36,026 nucleotides of DNA from Actinomycetes bacterium. GTDB lineage: Bacteria; Actinomycetota; Acidimicrobiia; Acidimicrobiales; Acidimicrobiaceae. The notes below the pieces were generated by a model. It made no database searches and was not told the origin of the DNA. It saw only the letters and a program-made list of their open reading frames with translations. The stretch covers positions 1-36,026 of the forward strand of contig JAJYGA010000134.1 of the NCBI GenBank assembly GCA_021785255.1. The letters are read 5' to 3'. Of this stretch, positions 1-7,485 are shown in pieces. The position numbers and the translations under genes are program-made. How positions within the stretch are numbered: the first letter of the stretch is position 1; each line of letters opens with the position of its first letter.

Positions 1-596
1 CCAGTCGTAAAACGTACTCTGTTCTGATCTTTTCTCTTAGATTTGAACTTAGGAAAACCGACTCTTCTACCTTTTCGCCTTCCATGTTTGGAACTCGTCC
101 AGTTAGATAACGCCTGGCTTAGGTCAGCTATGCCAGAGGCATACGCCTCTTTGGAGTTGTTTCTCCACCAGGGCGCTACTTCATTCTTCTCCTGATTCCA
201 TTGCTTACGTAGTGCCTCTAGAGTCCATTGGGTGGGGACGTAGTTCTCGTCCTTCTCTTTGGCATCCATATCTGACTTGACTTTGGCCAGCGCCCAGTTG
301 TAGGCGACTCTTCTGGCTCCGAAGTGAGACCATACAAGAGAAGATGACTGTGGATCTTTGGGCCACTCCACCTCAAAAGAAGCTCCTGTAATAGTCCATC
401 CAGTCGGAACCTTCTCACCGGTATCATCGCATAGTTGGAAGAGTACACTCACTGACTCTACCGCATCTCGGTATTGCTCGAAATCTCCGGTGAGTGATAC
501 TTTTCTTGTCGGTCTACCTTCGTCAAGAAGAACGTTACATCCGGTTAGTTCAGCCACTTTTTGGGCTTGCGCTTTTGTACGCATTACCGCAATCAT
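1..596 (-). CDS. tnpB: IS607-type TnpB RNA-guided nuclease, 3' part beyond window
   Basis: Reading the minus strand from the ATG at 596-594 gives about 198 open codons running off the window's left edge. The start overlaps the tnpA stop as ATGA, the usual tnpA-tnpB coupling in IS607 elements. Near residues 98-100 the protein reads ARRVAYNWALAKVKSD, then a PWWRNNSKEAYASG segment and a basic KSKRKDQNRVRF stretch. This matches the N-terminal half of the TnpB/OrfB family. Family members are RNA-guided DNA nucleases acting at the transposon donor site. The catalytic DED residues and zinc finger would lie outside the window, as would the guide RNA encoded at the 3' end, so activity cannot be judged. 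It is easily overlooked because it lacks a stop inside the window. Confidence 0.88.
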   Translation of the reverse strand, partial: MIAVMRTKAQAQKVAELTGCNVLLDEGRPTRKVSLTGDFEQYRDAVESVSVLFQLCDDTGEKVPTGWTITGASFEVEWPKDPQSSSLVWSHFGARRVAYNWALAKVKSDMDAKEKDENYVPTQWTLEALRKQWNQEKNEVAPWWRNNSKEAYASGIADLSQALSNWTSSKHGRRKGRRVGFPKFKSKRKDQNRVRFTT

Positions 597-1159
597 GAGC
601 ACACCGCTTCAATAGCACGTTGAGCTTTGTTGGCAGCCGAAGGACGACCATATAGACGAGCACACAAAGATGTGAGCAGTTCTGCGACATCGTGCACTAA
701 GTCGTCGTCTACCTCAGCAGGGTCTACCACAACCAATTTCCTTGACTGAGCCTCAAGTGCAGCCTCTATATATTCAGCTCCAAACCGACAAAACCGATCT
801 CGATGCTCAACCAAAATAGTATCTACTTTTGGGTCTTTAAGTAGAGACACAAACTTACTCCTATGCCCGTTAAGAGCTGAGCCAACTTCAGTTACTACAC
901 GATCTATTGAGTATCCATGCTCTGTAGTCCAAGCAAGGACTCTGACAACCTGGCGATCTAAGTCTGGCTTCTGATCCGCAGAAGAGACCCGTGCATATAT
1001 AACGGCAGACTTAGACACAGATGGTGGCGACTCTAAGTCCCCCACCAATATGAGTTGTCCAACTTTACGAGCAGGAACAGGTAAAGTACCGGCACGATAC
1101 CACTTATATGCTGTCTGAGGATGTATACCTTGGGACAGTGCTCACTCAGGTAATTTCAC
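593..1159 (-). pseudogene. tnpA: IS607-family serine recombinase TnpA, interrupted by TGA at codon 6
   Basis: The main open frame (593-1048, TTG) holds the small serine recombinase core: AVIYARVSSADQ with the catalytic serine, then DTILVEHRDRFCRFG. The homology continues upstream in the same frame, reading ALSQGIHPQTAYKWYRAG followed by TLPVPARKVGQL, the MerR-type helix-turn-helix that opens IS607 transposases. A GTG at 1159-1157 starts M-K-L-P-E, and codon 6 at 1144-1142 is TGA where the family usually has Trp. So the full gene appears to have one TGG-to-TGA change. Reinitiation downstream would remove part of the DNA-binding domain. No Shine-Dalgarno sequence is seen before the GTG. The element's end should lie between 1160 and 1335, but IS607 elements lack terminal inverted repeats, so I cannot place it. 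Confidence 0.85.
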
Positions 1160-1335
1160 TGCTGCTTGGTATAGTACATATGTTCGAATTGTTGCAACCC
1201 TATAAAGAGGTTTTGTCCTGCAGTCACGCAACGAACGATCAGCCCGATGAACCTTTGGCACGCCCTATTTGTTATATCATAAAGAGACAACCAAGTTGAG
1301 CTTGGTCGGCGTCACAACCATGAAAGTTACCCACC

Positions 1336-2244
1336 TTGAGAGATACGGCAAATGCAACCAAGCAATTTCAAGAGTCGATTAAGTACATAAGATGGGTTAT
1401 TGATACGCTCGAGATACCTGGACTGTCTGACATCCATATTCACTTCATGCCGGACAACGTCATGGAGAAGGTGTGGCGTTACTTTGATGAGAAGGGTCCG
1501 CTCATCGGCAGAGACTGGCCCATTCTATATAAACTGCCAACCATAGATCGCATGACACTCCTTGATGAGATGGGAGTCATCGAATTCCCATCTCTATGTT
1601 ATCCCCACAAAGCCAATATGGCTGAATGGCTTAATGATTGGTGTACAGATTTTGCGCAAAGTCATCCGCAGGTTGTTCACTCAGGTACATTCTTCCCTGA
1701 AGTCAATGCAGTCAACTATGTGAAAAGATCCTTGAGGGAAGGTTCTAAAGTCTTCAAAGCTCATATTCAAGTAGGTGGTTACGATCCACGCGACCTTCTC
1801 TTACAGGGGGTTTGGGAGTTACTACAAGAAGCTCGCGTGCCTGTCGTTGTCCACTGTGGGTCGGCCCCCATCCCGGGACCCTTTACCGGAATAACGCCAA
1901 TGCTAGACGTTCTTCGCAACTTCCCAAAACTCAAACTAGTCATAGCTCACATGGGTAATCACCAGTACGCTGAGTTCTTGCAGCTAGCTTCGGACTTTGA
2001 AAACGTATATCTCGATACCACAATGGCGTTTACGCCTTTTACGGATCTCACAGACCCATTTCCAGCCAACTTAATACCAAAGCTGAAAGAACTGCAAGAC
2101 AAAGTGGTACTGGGCACTGATTTTCCAAACATACCTTACGGTTACGACGTGCAGATACGCTCGCTATTTGAACTTGGGCTCGGAGAACAGTGGCTAGCAA
2201 ATGTCCTTTACTACAACGGACATAGACTTCTGAGAACTATTTAA
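1336..2244 (+). CDS. Amidohydrolase-2 family metal-dependent hydrolase
   Basis: A 302-residue TIM-barrel amidohydrolase (PF04909 type). Visible metal and active-site elements are HIH at residues 34-36, H143 in KAHIQVGG, H173 in VVVHCGS, H205 in VIAHMGNH and D262 in LGTDFPN. The family includes decarboxylases and hydrolases of cyclic amides or lactones, so the substrate is unknown. The TTG at 1336 is the first possible start after an in-frame stop at 1321, with no clear Shine-Dalgarno. The ATG at 1320 is in another frame. The IS607 element lies just upstream and may have displaced the native promoter. The gene is convergent with the liv-type transporter, with a shared terminator between them. 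Confidence 0.8.
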   Translation: MRDTANATKQFQESIKYIRWVIDTLEIPGLSDIHIHFMPDNVMEKVWRYFDEKGPLIGRDWPILYKLPTIDRMTLLDEMGVIEFPSLCYPHKANMAEWLNDWCTDFAQSHPQVVHSGTFFPEVNAVNYVKRSLREGSKVFKAHIQVGGYDPRDLLLQGVWELLQEARVPVVVHCGSAPIPGPFTGITPMLDVLRNFPKLKLVIAHMGNHQYAEFLQLASDFENVYLDTTMAFTPFTDLTDPFPANLIPKLKELQDKVVLGTDFPNIPYGYDVQIRSLFELGLGEQWLANVLYYNGHRLLRTI

Positions 2245-2279
2245 TACGATGTGTGCAGATGCGCAACCACTAAATTAAA

Positions 2280-2317
2280 ATGGTGTGGTCATAAACACCT
2301 GTTTACAACCACACCAT
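2280..2317. terminator. Hairpin terminator between convergent genes
   Basis: A perfect 10-bp stem (ATGGTGTGGT at 2280-2289 with its complement at 2308-2317) encloses a second 5-bp stem (TAAAC/GTTTA) with an ACCT loop. On the minus strand the stem is followed by a T-rich tract (TTTAATTTAG), so it best fits a rho-independent terminator for the binding-protein gene. It may act on the amidohydrolase transcript too. Confidence 0.75.
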
Positions 2318-2336
2318 CTCCATCGAGGAGTAAATC

Positions 2337-3614
2337 CTATTTAACCTTGGAATACATAGACGCTACCTCAGGTGCCGTTACATTGTAGATAGGATGTAAC
2401 TGACCCGCCGTATTGAACTGAACCACCTGAAACGCTGAGAACACGTTATGGTAGGCGTTAAAGTTTTCCGGACCGCTTGCCCCTTGGTAGTTGATCTTCT
2501 CACCTTTTGCCAAAGCGGCAAGACCTTGCTTGTAGGTGTACACTTTCACTCCTGGTGGATTGCTCACCTTGGTAATGTCAGCTCTCCAAACTTGCGGATT
2601 CGTCGAGTGTGCCATCGTCATAGCTAGAGCCGCAATCACTACACCGTCGTACATCGCAGGCGAAGCCGGGAGTGGCTTGTTCGTATGCCACACAGCTTGA
2701 TAGGCAGCCAGAAATGCATTGTTGGATTGCGCGTATGCCGCCGGTGCAGTCATACCGGTCATATACTTAGCTGCATATGAGAGTCCCATAGCCTGTGCTA
2801 GCTGTATCGAGCCTCCAGTATCTCCCGTGATGAACTTAACGTTCATGTGGCCAAGTTGCCTAACGTTTGCAAACAAAGTCGCCGCCGTCTGTGGGTCTGC
2901 ATGGAAAAAGACACACTGCGGATTCCCTTGAAACGCCTTGGACACCTCTGTAAGGTAAGAACTTTGACCCGCAACCAACTGCACGTTTTGCAACAACGTA
3001 CCGCCATTGTGAGTAAATGCTGACACAACTGGAGGTACCTCCGCCTGAGCGTTGGCATCGGATGTATACATCAAAGATGCCCTCTTACAACCATTGTGCA
3101 GGGCAAAGTATGCCTCAGCAGCAAGTAGCGCTGAATCCGATGGGAACAACCGATACACGTAAGAATACTTCATATGATCTAACTGTGTAGTTCCACCTTC
3201 CATCAGATCCACGATCTTGGCATTTTGAAAGTCGTTTATGACTCCCATTATCTCAAGTGACGAGGGTCCCATGATGAACTTGGGATTATGTAGCCTCAAC
3301 GTCTGCCAGGCCGTTACAGCATCAACGGGGTCGCCTGCTGTATCTTCAAGAACTGGTGTAAGTTTTTGCCCCATGACTCCGCCTGCAGCATTGACAGCTT
3401 GAATACCTGCTTTCACTCCGTGATCAAACCACTGACCGACGAATCCTTCCGCACCTGACATTGGCAGAAGCTCGCCAACAACGATCGGGCCCGTTGGCTT
3501 TTGGCTACTCCCCGCGTTAGACGCAGATGAAGCGCCAGATCCGCAAGCTGCAGCAACAAGGGATAACGCAGCGACCGAGGCCACTCCTTTTATCCAACCT
3601 TTAATGCCCCCCAC
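2337..3614 (-). CDS. livK: Branched-chain amino-acid-type ABC transporter substrate-binding lipoprotein
   Basis: An extracytoplasmic binding protein of the Peripla_BP_6/LivK family, 425 residues. I start at the GTG 3614-3612 because an AGGAGG Shine-Dalgarno sits five bases upstream. An upstream GTG at 3644 would place that motif inside the gene. The N-terminus has a basic patch, a hydrophobic segment and a lipobox ending in Cys24 (LVAAAC), followed by a Ser/Ala/Gly-rich linker, so it should be a membrane-anchored lipoprotein. The mature part opens with GPIVVGELLPMSGAEG, typical of the family, and continues with FIMGPSSLEIMGV. It closes the livHMGF-livK operon with a 124-bp gap before it. Ligands in this family range from amino acids to amides, urea and aromatic acids, so specificity is open. 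Confidence 0.9.
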   Translation of the reverse strand: MGGIKGWIKGVASVAALSLVAAACGSGASSASNAGSSQKPTGPIVVGELLPMSGAEGFVGQWFDHGVKAGIQAVNAAGGVMGQKLTPVLEDTAGDPVDAVTAWQTLRLHNPKFIMGPSSLEIMGVINDFQNAKIVDLMEGGTTQLDHMKYSYVYRLFPSDSALLAAEAYFALHNGCKRASLMYTSDANAQAEVPPVVSAFTHNGGTLLQNVQLVAGQSSYLTEVSKAFQGNPQCVFFHADPQTAATLFANVRQLGHMNVKFITGDTGGSIQLAQAMGLSYAAKYMTGMTAPAAYAQSNNAFLAAYQAVWHTNKPLPASPAMYDGVVIAALAMTMAHSTNPQVWRADITKVSNPPGVKVYTYKQGLAALAKGEKINYQGASGPENFNAYHNVFSAFQVVQFNTAGQLHPIYNVTAPEVASMYSKVK

Positions 3615-3702
3615 TTTTTCCTCCTTTTTTAGTACACATTGCACGCCTTAACCATTTAGTCAACAGCGTCAGATCCATCTGAGTCAGGTGAATCCGTTCA
3701 TC

Positions 3703-3720
3703 TCCCCTGCCACCAGGGGA
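3703..3720 (-). promoter_or_regulatory. GC-rich stem-loop in the livF-livK intercistronic gap
   Basis: A perfect 7-bp stem (TCCCCTG / CAGGGGA) with a four-base loop lies between the livF stop (3739) and the livK start (3614). No T-run follows on the minus strand, so it is not a classic terminator. Partial attenuation or 3'-end protection, giving different levels of binding protein and transporter, is a plausible role by inference. Confidence 0.45.
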
Positions 3721-3738
3721 TTACGATAGGTCAGAAAG

Positions 3739-4473
3739 TCACTCTCTTACGACGGGAGCGACTGCTCCCAAAAATATCTGACCTAGATCTAAGGTGGCTA
3801 CCATCTCAGCGGGGCCATCATGACGGTTTCTTCCCGCCACCAACACATAGACCCACTCCGAGTTTGCAATCGCCCTTTCAACGTTCTGCTCTACGACCAC
3901 AATCGTGGTACCCATATCAGCAATTCTTCTCACCTGTTGCCACACCACATCGACGTACTTAGGAGAAAGACCGGCAGTGGGTTCATCTAGCAAGAGAGCT
4001 TTAGGATTTCCCATCATCGCCCTTGCCATGCCTAACATATTTCGCTGGCCACCCGAAAGATCTCCCCCTTTTTTCGTCGGCATCGCGGCTAGGTCTGGGA
4101 AGATGTCCAGTACATCTGTGATACGTCCTTTAATCTCGCTTTTTTTAAGAGCACGAGCGCCAAAGGCACCAATCTCCAGGTTCTCAATAATCGACATGGT
4201 GGCATAGACGTTGGAGACTTGAGGAACGTAAGCTAACCCCACTCGCGCTCTCTCGTAACTTTGCAAGGCTGTAATATCGATTTCGTCCAAGAGTATCGCG
4301 CCCGAGGTCAACGGCAAGAGCCCAAACACCGCCTTTAAAAACGTGGACTTTCCAGCGCCGTTAGGTCCCACGATCGCGACGACCTGACCCACCTTGGCTT
4401 GGAGAGAGATCTCCCATACGATAGGTGAACTACCGTATCCAGCGGTAACAACCCTAGCCTCAAGAACACTCAC
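3739..4473 (-). CDS. livF: ABC transporter ATPase LivF
   Basis: The second ATP-binding subunit of the branched-chain amino-acid-type importer, 244 residues, the usual LivF length. Walker A GPNGAGKS lies near residues 36-43. The signature is DLSGGQRNMLGMARAMM, Walker B is ALLLDEPTAGLSP, and the switch histidine position reads VVVEQNVERA with Gln-Asn, as is common in LivF. It works with LivG at the membrane to power uptake through LivHM. The GTG start follows the livG stop by 3 bp, and a GGGGGG tract at the end of livG can serve as Shine-Dalgarno, so translation is probably coupled. Confidence 0.93.
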   Translation of the reverse strand: MSVLEARVVTAGYGSSPIVWEISLQAKVGQVVAIVGPNGAGKSTFLKAVFGLLPLTSGAILLDEIDITALQSYERARVGLAYVPQVSNVYATMSIIENLEIGAFGARALKKSEIKGRITDVLDIFPDLAAMPTKKGGDLSGGQRNMLGMARAMMGNPKALLLDEPTAGLSPKYVDVVWQQVRRIADMGTTIVVVEQNVERAIANSEWVYVLVAGRNRHDGPAEMVATLDLGQIFLGAVAPVVRE

Positions 4474-4476
4474 TCG

Positions 4477-5286
4477 TCAACCCCCCAGATAGGCGTCGAT
4501 AACCGCATCATTTTTTCGCAACTCCTTCATCTCCCCTGTAGCCAAAGTCGTCCCAACGGCCATAACGACTACAAATTCGCATATTCGCTCCACAATCTCC
4601 AAGTTGTGTTCAACCATCAAGAAGGTAATATTGTGCTCTTGATTCATGCGTTGAATATGCTCGCCGAGTCGCTGAATTAGAACTGGAGTGACACCAGCCA
4701 TAGGTTCGTCCAACAACAAGAACTCCGGTTCTGCCATTACGGCCCTTGCTAACTCAAGCAGTCGTTTCTGTCCACCCGACAGCGAAGAGGCATACTCGTT
4801 ACGCATGTCATAAAGTCCAAAGACATCGAGCGTATCAAGAGCCTTCTGAACAAGTTCATTGTCCTCGCGCTTAGTCACAGAGGGTCGGAATATAGCCGTA
4901 AATAGTCTTTCCCCTGACTGTTCCCTTGGTGACACCATCAAGTTCTCAAGAACCGTCATGGCCCCGAACTCTCGGGATATTTGAAAGGTTCGAATGAGTC
5001 CTAGATGTGCTATTCGATGCTGGGGCACCTTCGTAATATCGTCACCTTTGAACAAGACACGTCCACTATCTGGCCTCAAGGCTCCAGAGACAAGGTTGAC
5101 AACAGTTGACTTTCCGGCACCGTTAGGACCGATAAGCGCTGATATTGAACTCTTTGGTATCTCAAAGCTACAGTTGTCGACAGCTTTTACACCTCCAAAG
5201 TTCTTTGACACTGACTCAACTTTTAGTATCATCGAACTTTCATCGTCCATAAGATCCGATTTCGCACTAGAAGATACCGCGGTCAC
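4477..5286 (-). CDS. livG: ABC transporter ATPase LivG
   Basis: The first ATP-binding subunit of the importer, 269 residues. Walker A is GPNGAGKSTVVN, followed by LIRTFQISREF, the typical LivG Q-loop region. The signature is SLSGGQKRLLELARAVM, Walker B is FLLLDEPMAGVTP, and the switch is VEHNLEIV. The C-terminal extension ending in DAVIDAYLGG is the LivG-specific tail. The GTG start overlaps the livM stop (GTGA), with GAGGT upstream as a ribosome-binding site, so livM and livG are translationally coupled. Confidence 0.93.
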   Translation of the reverse strand: MTAVSSSAKSDLMDDESSMILKVESVSKNFGGVKAVDNCSFEIPKSSISALIGPNGAGKSTVVNLVSGALRPDSGRVLFKGDDITKVPQHRIAHLGLIRTFQISREFGAMTVLENLMVSPREQSGERLFTAIFRPSVTKREDNELVQKALDTLDVFGLYDMRNEYASSLSGGQKRLLELARAVMAEPEFLLLDEPMAGVTPVLIQRLGEHIQRMNQEHNITFLMVEHNLEIVERICEFVVVMAVGTTLATGEMKELRKNDAVIDAYLGG

Positions 5287-6305
5287 TTAGCTACCTCGGT
5301 CTCAAACGCTAAGTCGATCGATGAAGTTGGATTAGAACTTGCCTTTCGTGGAAGTTCTAAGAAACTTGCCTTTCTTTCAGGGAGTACGCCTTGAGGCCTA
5401 AACCACAAGACCGCTATTACGAGTACACCGATAATGATGTTACGAATATCTGGGATAAGGTTGGGGTACTGGGGCATCTGAGGAAGATACCTCGTGGCTT
5501 CGTTGAAAACAACCGCCACCAGAAGCGAACCAAGGATCGAACCCCAGTTATTACCGCGACCACCAACCAAAAGCGCTGCCCAGACGACGAAAGTCTCACC
5601 AGAGGTCCAGCCAGCTGGCGAGAGAGCTGTTATATAAGCGATGGTCAGCACTCCACCGATACCAACGAAGACGCATCCGATAACCATTGCCAGCATTCTG
5701 ATCTTAAAGGTGTTTTTCCCAAAACTCTCCACGACATCGGCATCCTCCCTCACAGCTCGCATCGCTCTCCCCAAAGGAGACTTGTAGAGTCTGTTGGCAA
5801 AAGCCACTGCCACCGCCATTATCAAACCCGACATGACGACGAAGAAGACATCATATGACGTCGGAGTCCAGTTCGTAATAGACCCAAATGGTTGAGGAAC
5901 GTTGAACAAGCCCGCCCAACCATCAAAGGCTTTGTTGTAGTTTCCGGCGAGTCCATACAGCAAAGTTCCAGCTGCTAAGGTCACTATCGCTAGATAATCG
6001 CTTCTAAGGCGCCGTAATGCAATGAAACCAACGATGAAACCTAACAGCCCGGAGGCCAGCACACCCATTAACGCGGCCAGCGGCCAGGGCCAAGAAAGAC
6101 CCAACACATAGTACACACCCGAGCCGGGTACAGCCTTAGGCATAGCAAAGACAGCTGACACATAAGCACCCACGGCCATAAAGGTAATTACTGTAAAGTT
6201 CAAAATTCCTGTATAGCCAAATTGGATATTCAGTCCGACTGTGAAGATGTTATAGATGAAAAAGAACACCAGTATTGTCGCCACGTAACTAAGAATCAGA
6301 TCCAC
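5283..6305 (-). CDS. livM: ABC transporter permease LivM
   Basis: An integral membrane subunit of the importer, 340 residues with about nine to ten hydrophobic segments. Family marks include LNIQFGYTGILNFTVITFMAVGAYV near the N-terminus and RAVREDADVVESFGKN, the cytoplasmic EAA-like coupling loop. Near the C-terminus it has GGRGNNWGSILGSLLVA and RPQGVLPER. The GTG start at 6305 has GGAGG seven bases upstream. It pairs with LivH to form the channel. An 86-bp gap separates it from livH. Confidence 0.93.
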   Translation of the reverse strand: MDLILSYVATILVFFFIYNIFTVGLNIQFGYTGILNFTVITFMAVGAYVSAVFAMPKAVPGSGVYYVLGLSWPWPLAALMGVLASGLLGFIVGFIALRRLRSDYLAIVTLAAGTLLYGLAGNYNKAFDGWAGLFNVPQPFGSITNWTPTSYDVFFVVMSGLIMAVAVAFANRLYKSPLGRAMRAVREDADVVESFGKNTFKIRMLAMVIGCVFVGIGGVLTIAYITALSPAGWTSGETFVVWAALLVGGRGNNWGSILGSLLVAVVFNEATRYLPQMPQYPNLIPDIRNIIIGVLVIAVLWFRPQGVLPERKASFLELPRKASSNPTSSIDLAFETEVAK

Positions 6306-6391
6306 AAGTCAACCTCCATCAACTCATCCACGTCGACACGGAAAACTGCCAAGCGTCCTTCCCGTTTTAGCCTTACATCCACTTAGTTCAC

Positions 6392-7267
6392 CTAAGCCTT
6401 TCCTCTTGCAGCAATAAGCCCCTGAGGACGTATCAGCAACATGACAACTAGGATCAAAAATGCGATATCTTGCGTATACGCAGAGTTGATAAATACCGCA
6501 GAGATCTCCATCGCCAGACCAATCAACAGCGCTCCCAACATTGCACCATATATCTGCCCGATTCCTCCCAGTATGACGGCCGCAAATATCACAAATAACA
6601 TGGCGTCACCGCTCGCTGTTTGGAACGAGACATCGTTAATCGCAAGAACAACTCCGCCCAACCCCGCCAAAATTCCAGACATCATCCAAGTCCACCTCGT
6701 GACAGTTCTGGTATCAATGCCGGAGATGGCAGCCAACTCCGGATTATCCGACATAGCACGCATGGACTTACCCAAGTTCGTCTTTTCTAAAAGGAGACGA
6801 ACCACAACCATGGCAACCAGTGCCACCCCAATAATGATCAGTTGAGATTTCGTGAAGCTAAAGGGACCTAATTTCAAAGGAGAACCTTGTGCAATCGGAT
6901 ACTGTTTGAAGCCAACGCCGTATGCAATCTGAAGTACGTTGTCCAAGACAAGCGACAGGCCAAAGGTAACGATCAACATGTAAAAAAGGCTCTTTCTTCG
7001 ACGCACGAAGGGATCCAAGAGGAACTCGGAGATGAGGACGGCCAAGATTCCCGTACCTAAGACACCACAGACTATCGCAAGCAAAAATGGAAGGTGTAAG
7101 GTTACGGAAAAGGTCCACGTGAGGAACATACCCACAGATAACAATGCTCCATATGCAAAGTTCACGTAGTTCGTTACTCCAAACTGCAGAGATAGTCCAA
7201 CGCTCATAAGAGCTAGAACTGAAGCTGTCACTAGACCAAAACCAATCGCTTGGAGAAAAAGTTGCAT
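6392..7267 (-). CDS. livH: ABC transporter permease LivH
   Basis: The other integral membrane subunit, 291 residues from the ATG at 7267-7265, the usual LivH length. I prefer this start because a GGGGG tract sits about six bases upstream and the LivH homology begins here (MQLFLQAIGFGLVTASVLAL). An open frame continues to 7342 but adds an unrelated lead. Motifs are LSLQFGVTNYVNFAYGALL, the coupling loop RAMSDNPELAAISGI, LGGIGQIYGAMLGALLIG and the closing LIRPQGL. It is the first gene of the operon, transcribed divergently from the two-component system. Confidence 0.92.
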   Translation of the reverse strand: MQLFLQAIGFGLVTASVLALMSVGLSLQFGVTNYVNFAYGALLSVGMFLTWTFSVTLHLPFLLAIVCGVLGTGILAVLISEFLLDPFVRRRKSLFYMLIVTFGLSLVLDNVLQIAYGVGFKQYPIAQGSPLKLGPFSFTKSQLIIIGVALVAMVVVRLLLEKTNLGKSMRAMSDNPELAAISGIDTRTVTRWTWMMSGILAGLGGVVLAINDVSFQTASGDAMLFVIFAAVILGGIGQIYGAMLGALLIGLAMEISAVFINSAYTQDIAFLILVVMLLIRPQGLIAARGKA

Positions 7268-7485
7268 CAACACCCCCAAATACTCCCCCAACACAACACA
7301 AGTTGCGGTTCTTAGTATGGACTGGTAAATTCGAAGCAACAAGATTTATTGAAACTTTAACCTTTAGTGTCATAAAAGAAGAAAAACCCATAAACACCAT
7401 GATCACAAGCGGAGGCACAACGTACGGTTTCAGTCAAATCTTGCTATCATTACAGAGCAGTTACAGACGCAACTGAGGAGGGCAG
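7268..7485. promoter_or_regulatory. Divergent promoter region, liv operon / two-component system
   Basis: This 218-bp spacer lies between the livH start and the sensor-kinase start and must carry the promoters of both transcription units. It is AT-rich in its middle (7340-7400). I see no promoter hexamers or palindrome convincing enough to place individual sites. Its position makes it the most likely target of the response regulator encoded at 9164-9874. Confidence 0.5.

Noticed and set aside
5391-5858. 155-codon plus-strand open frame
   Set aside because: Antisense to livM with no hydrophobic or motif structure of its own.
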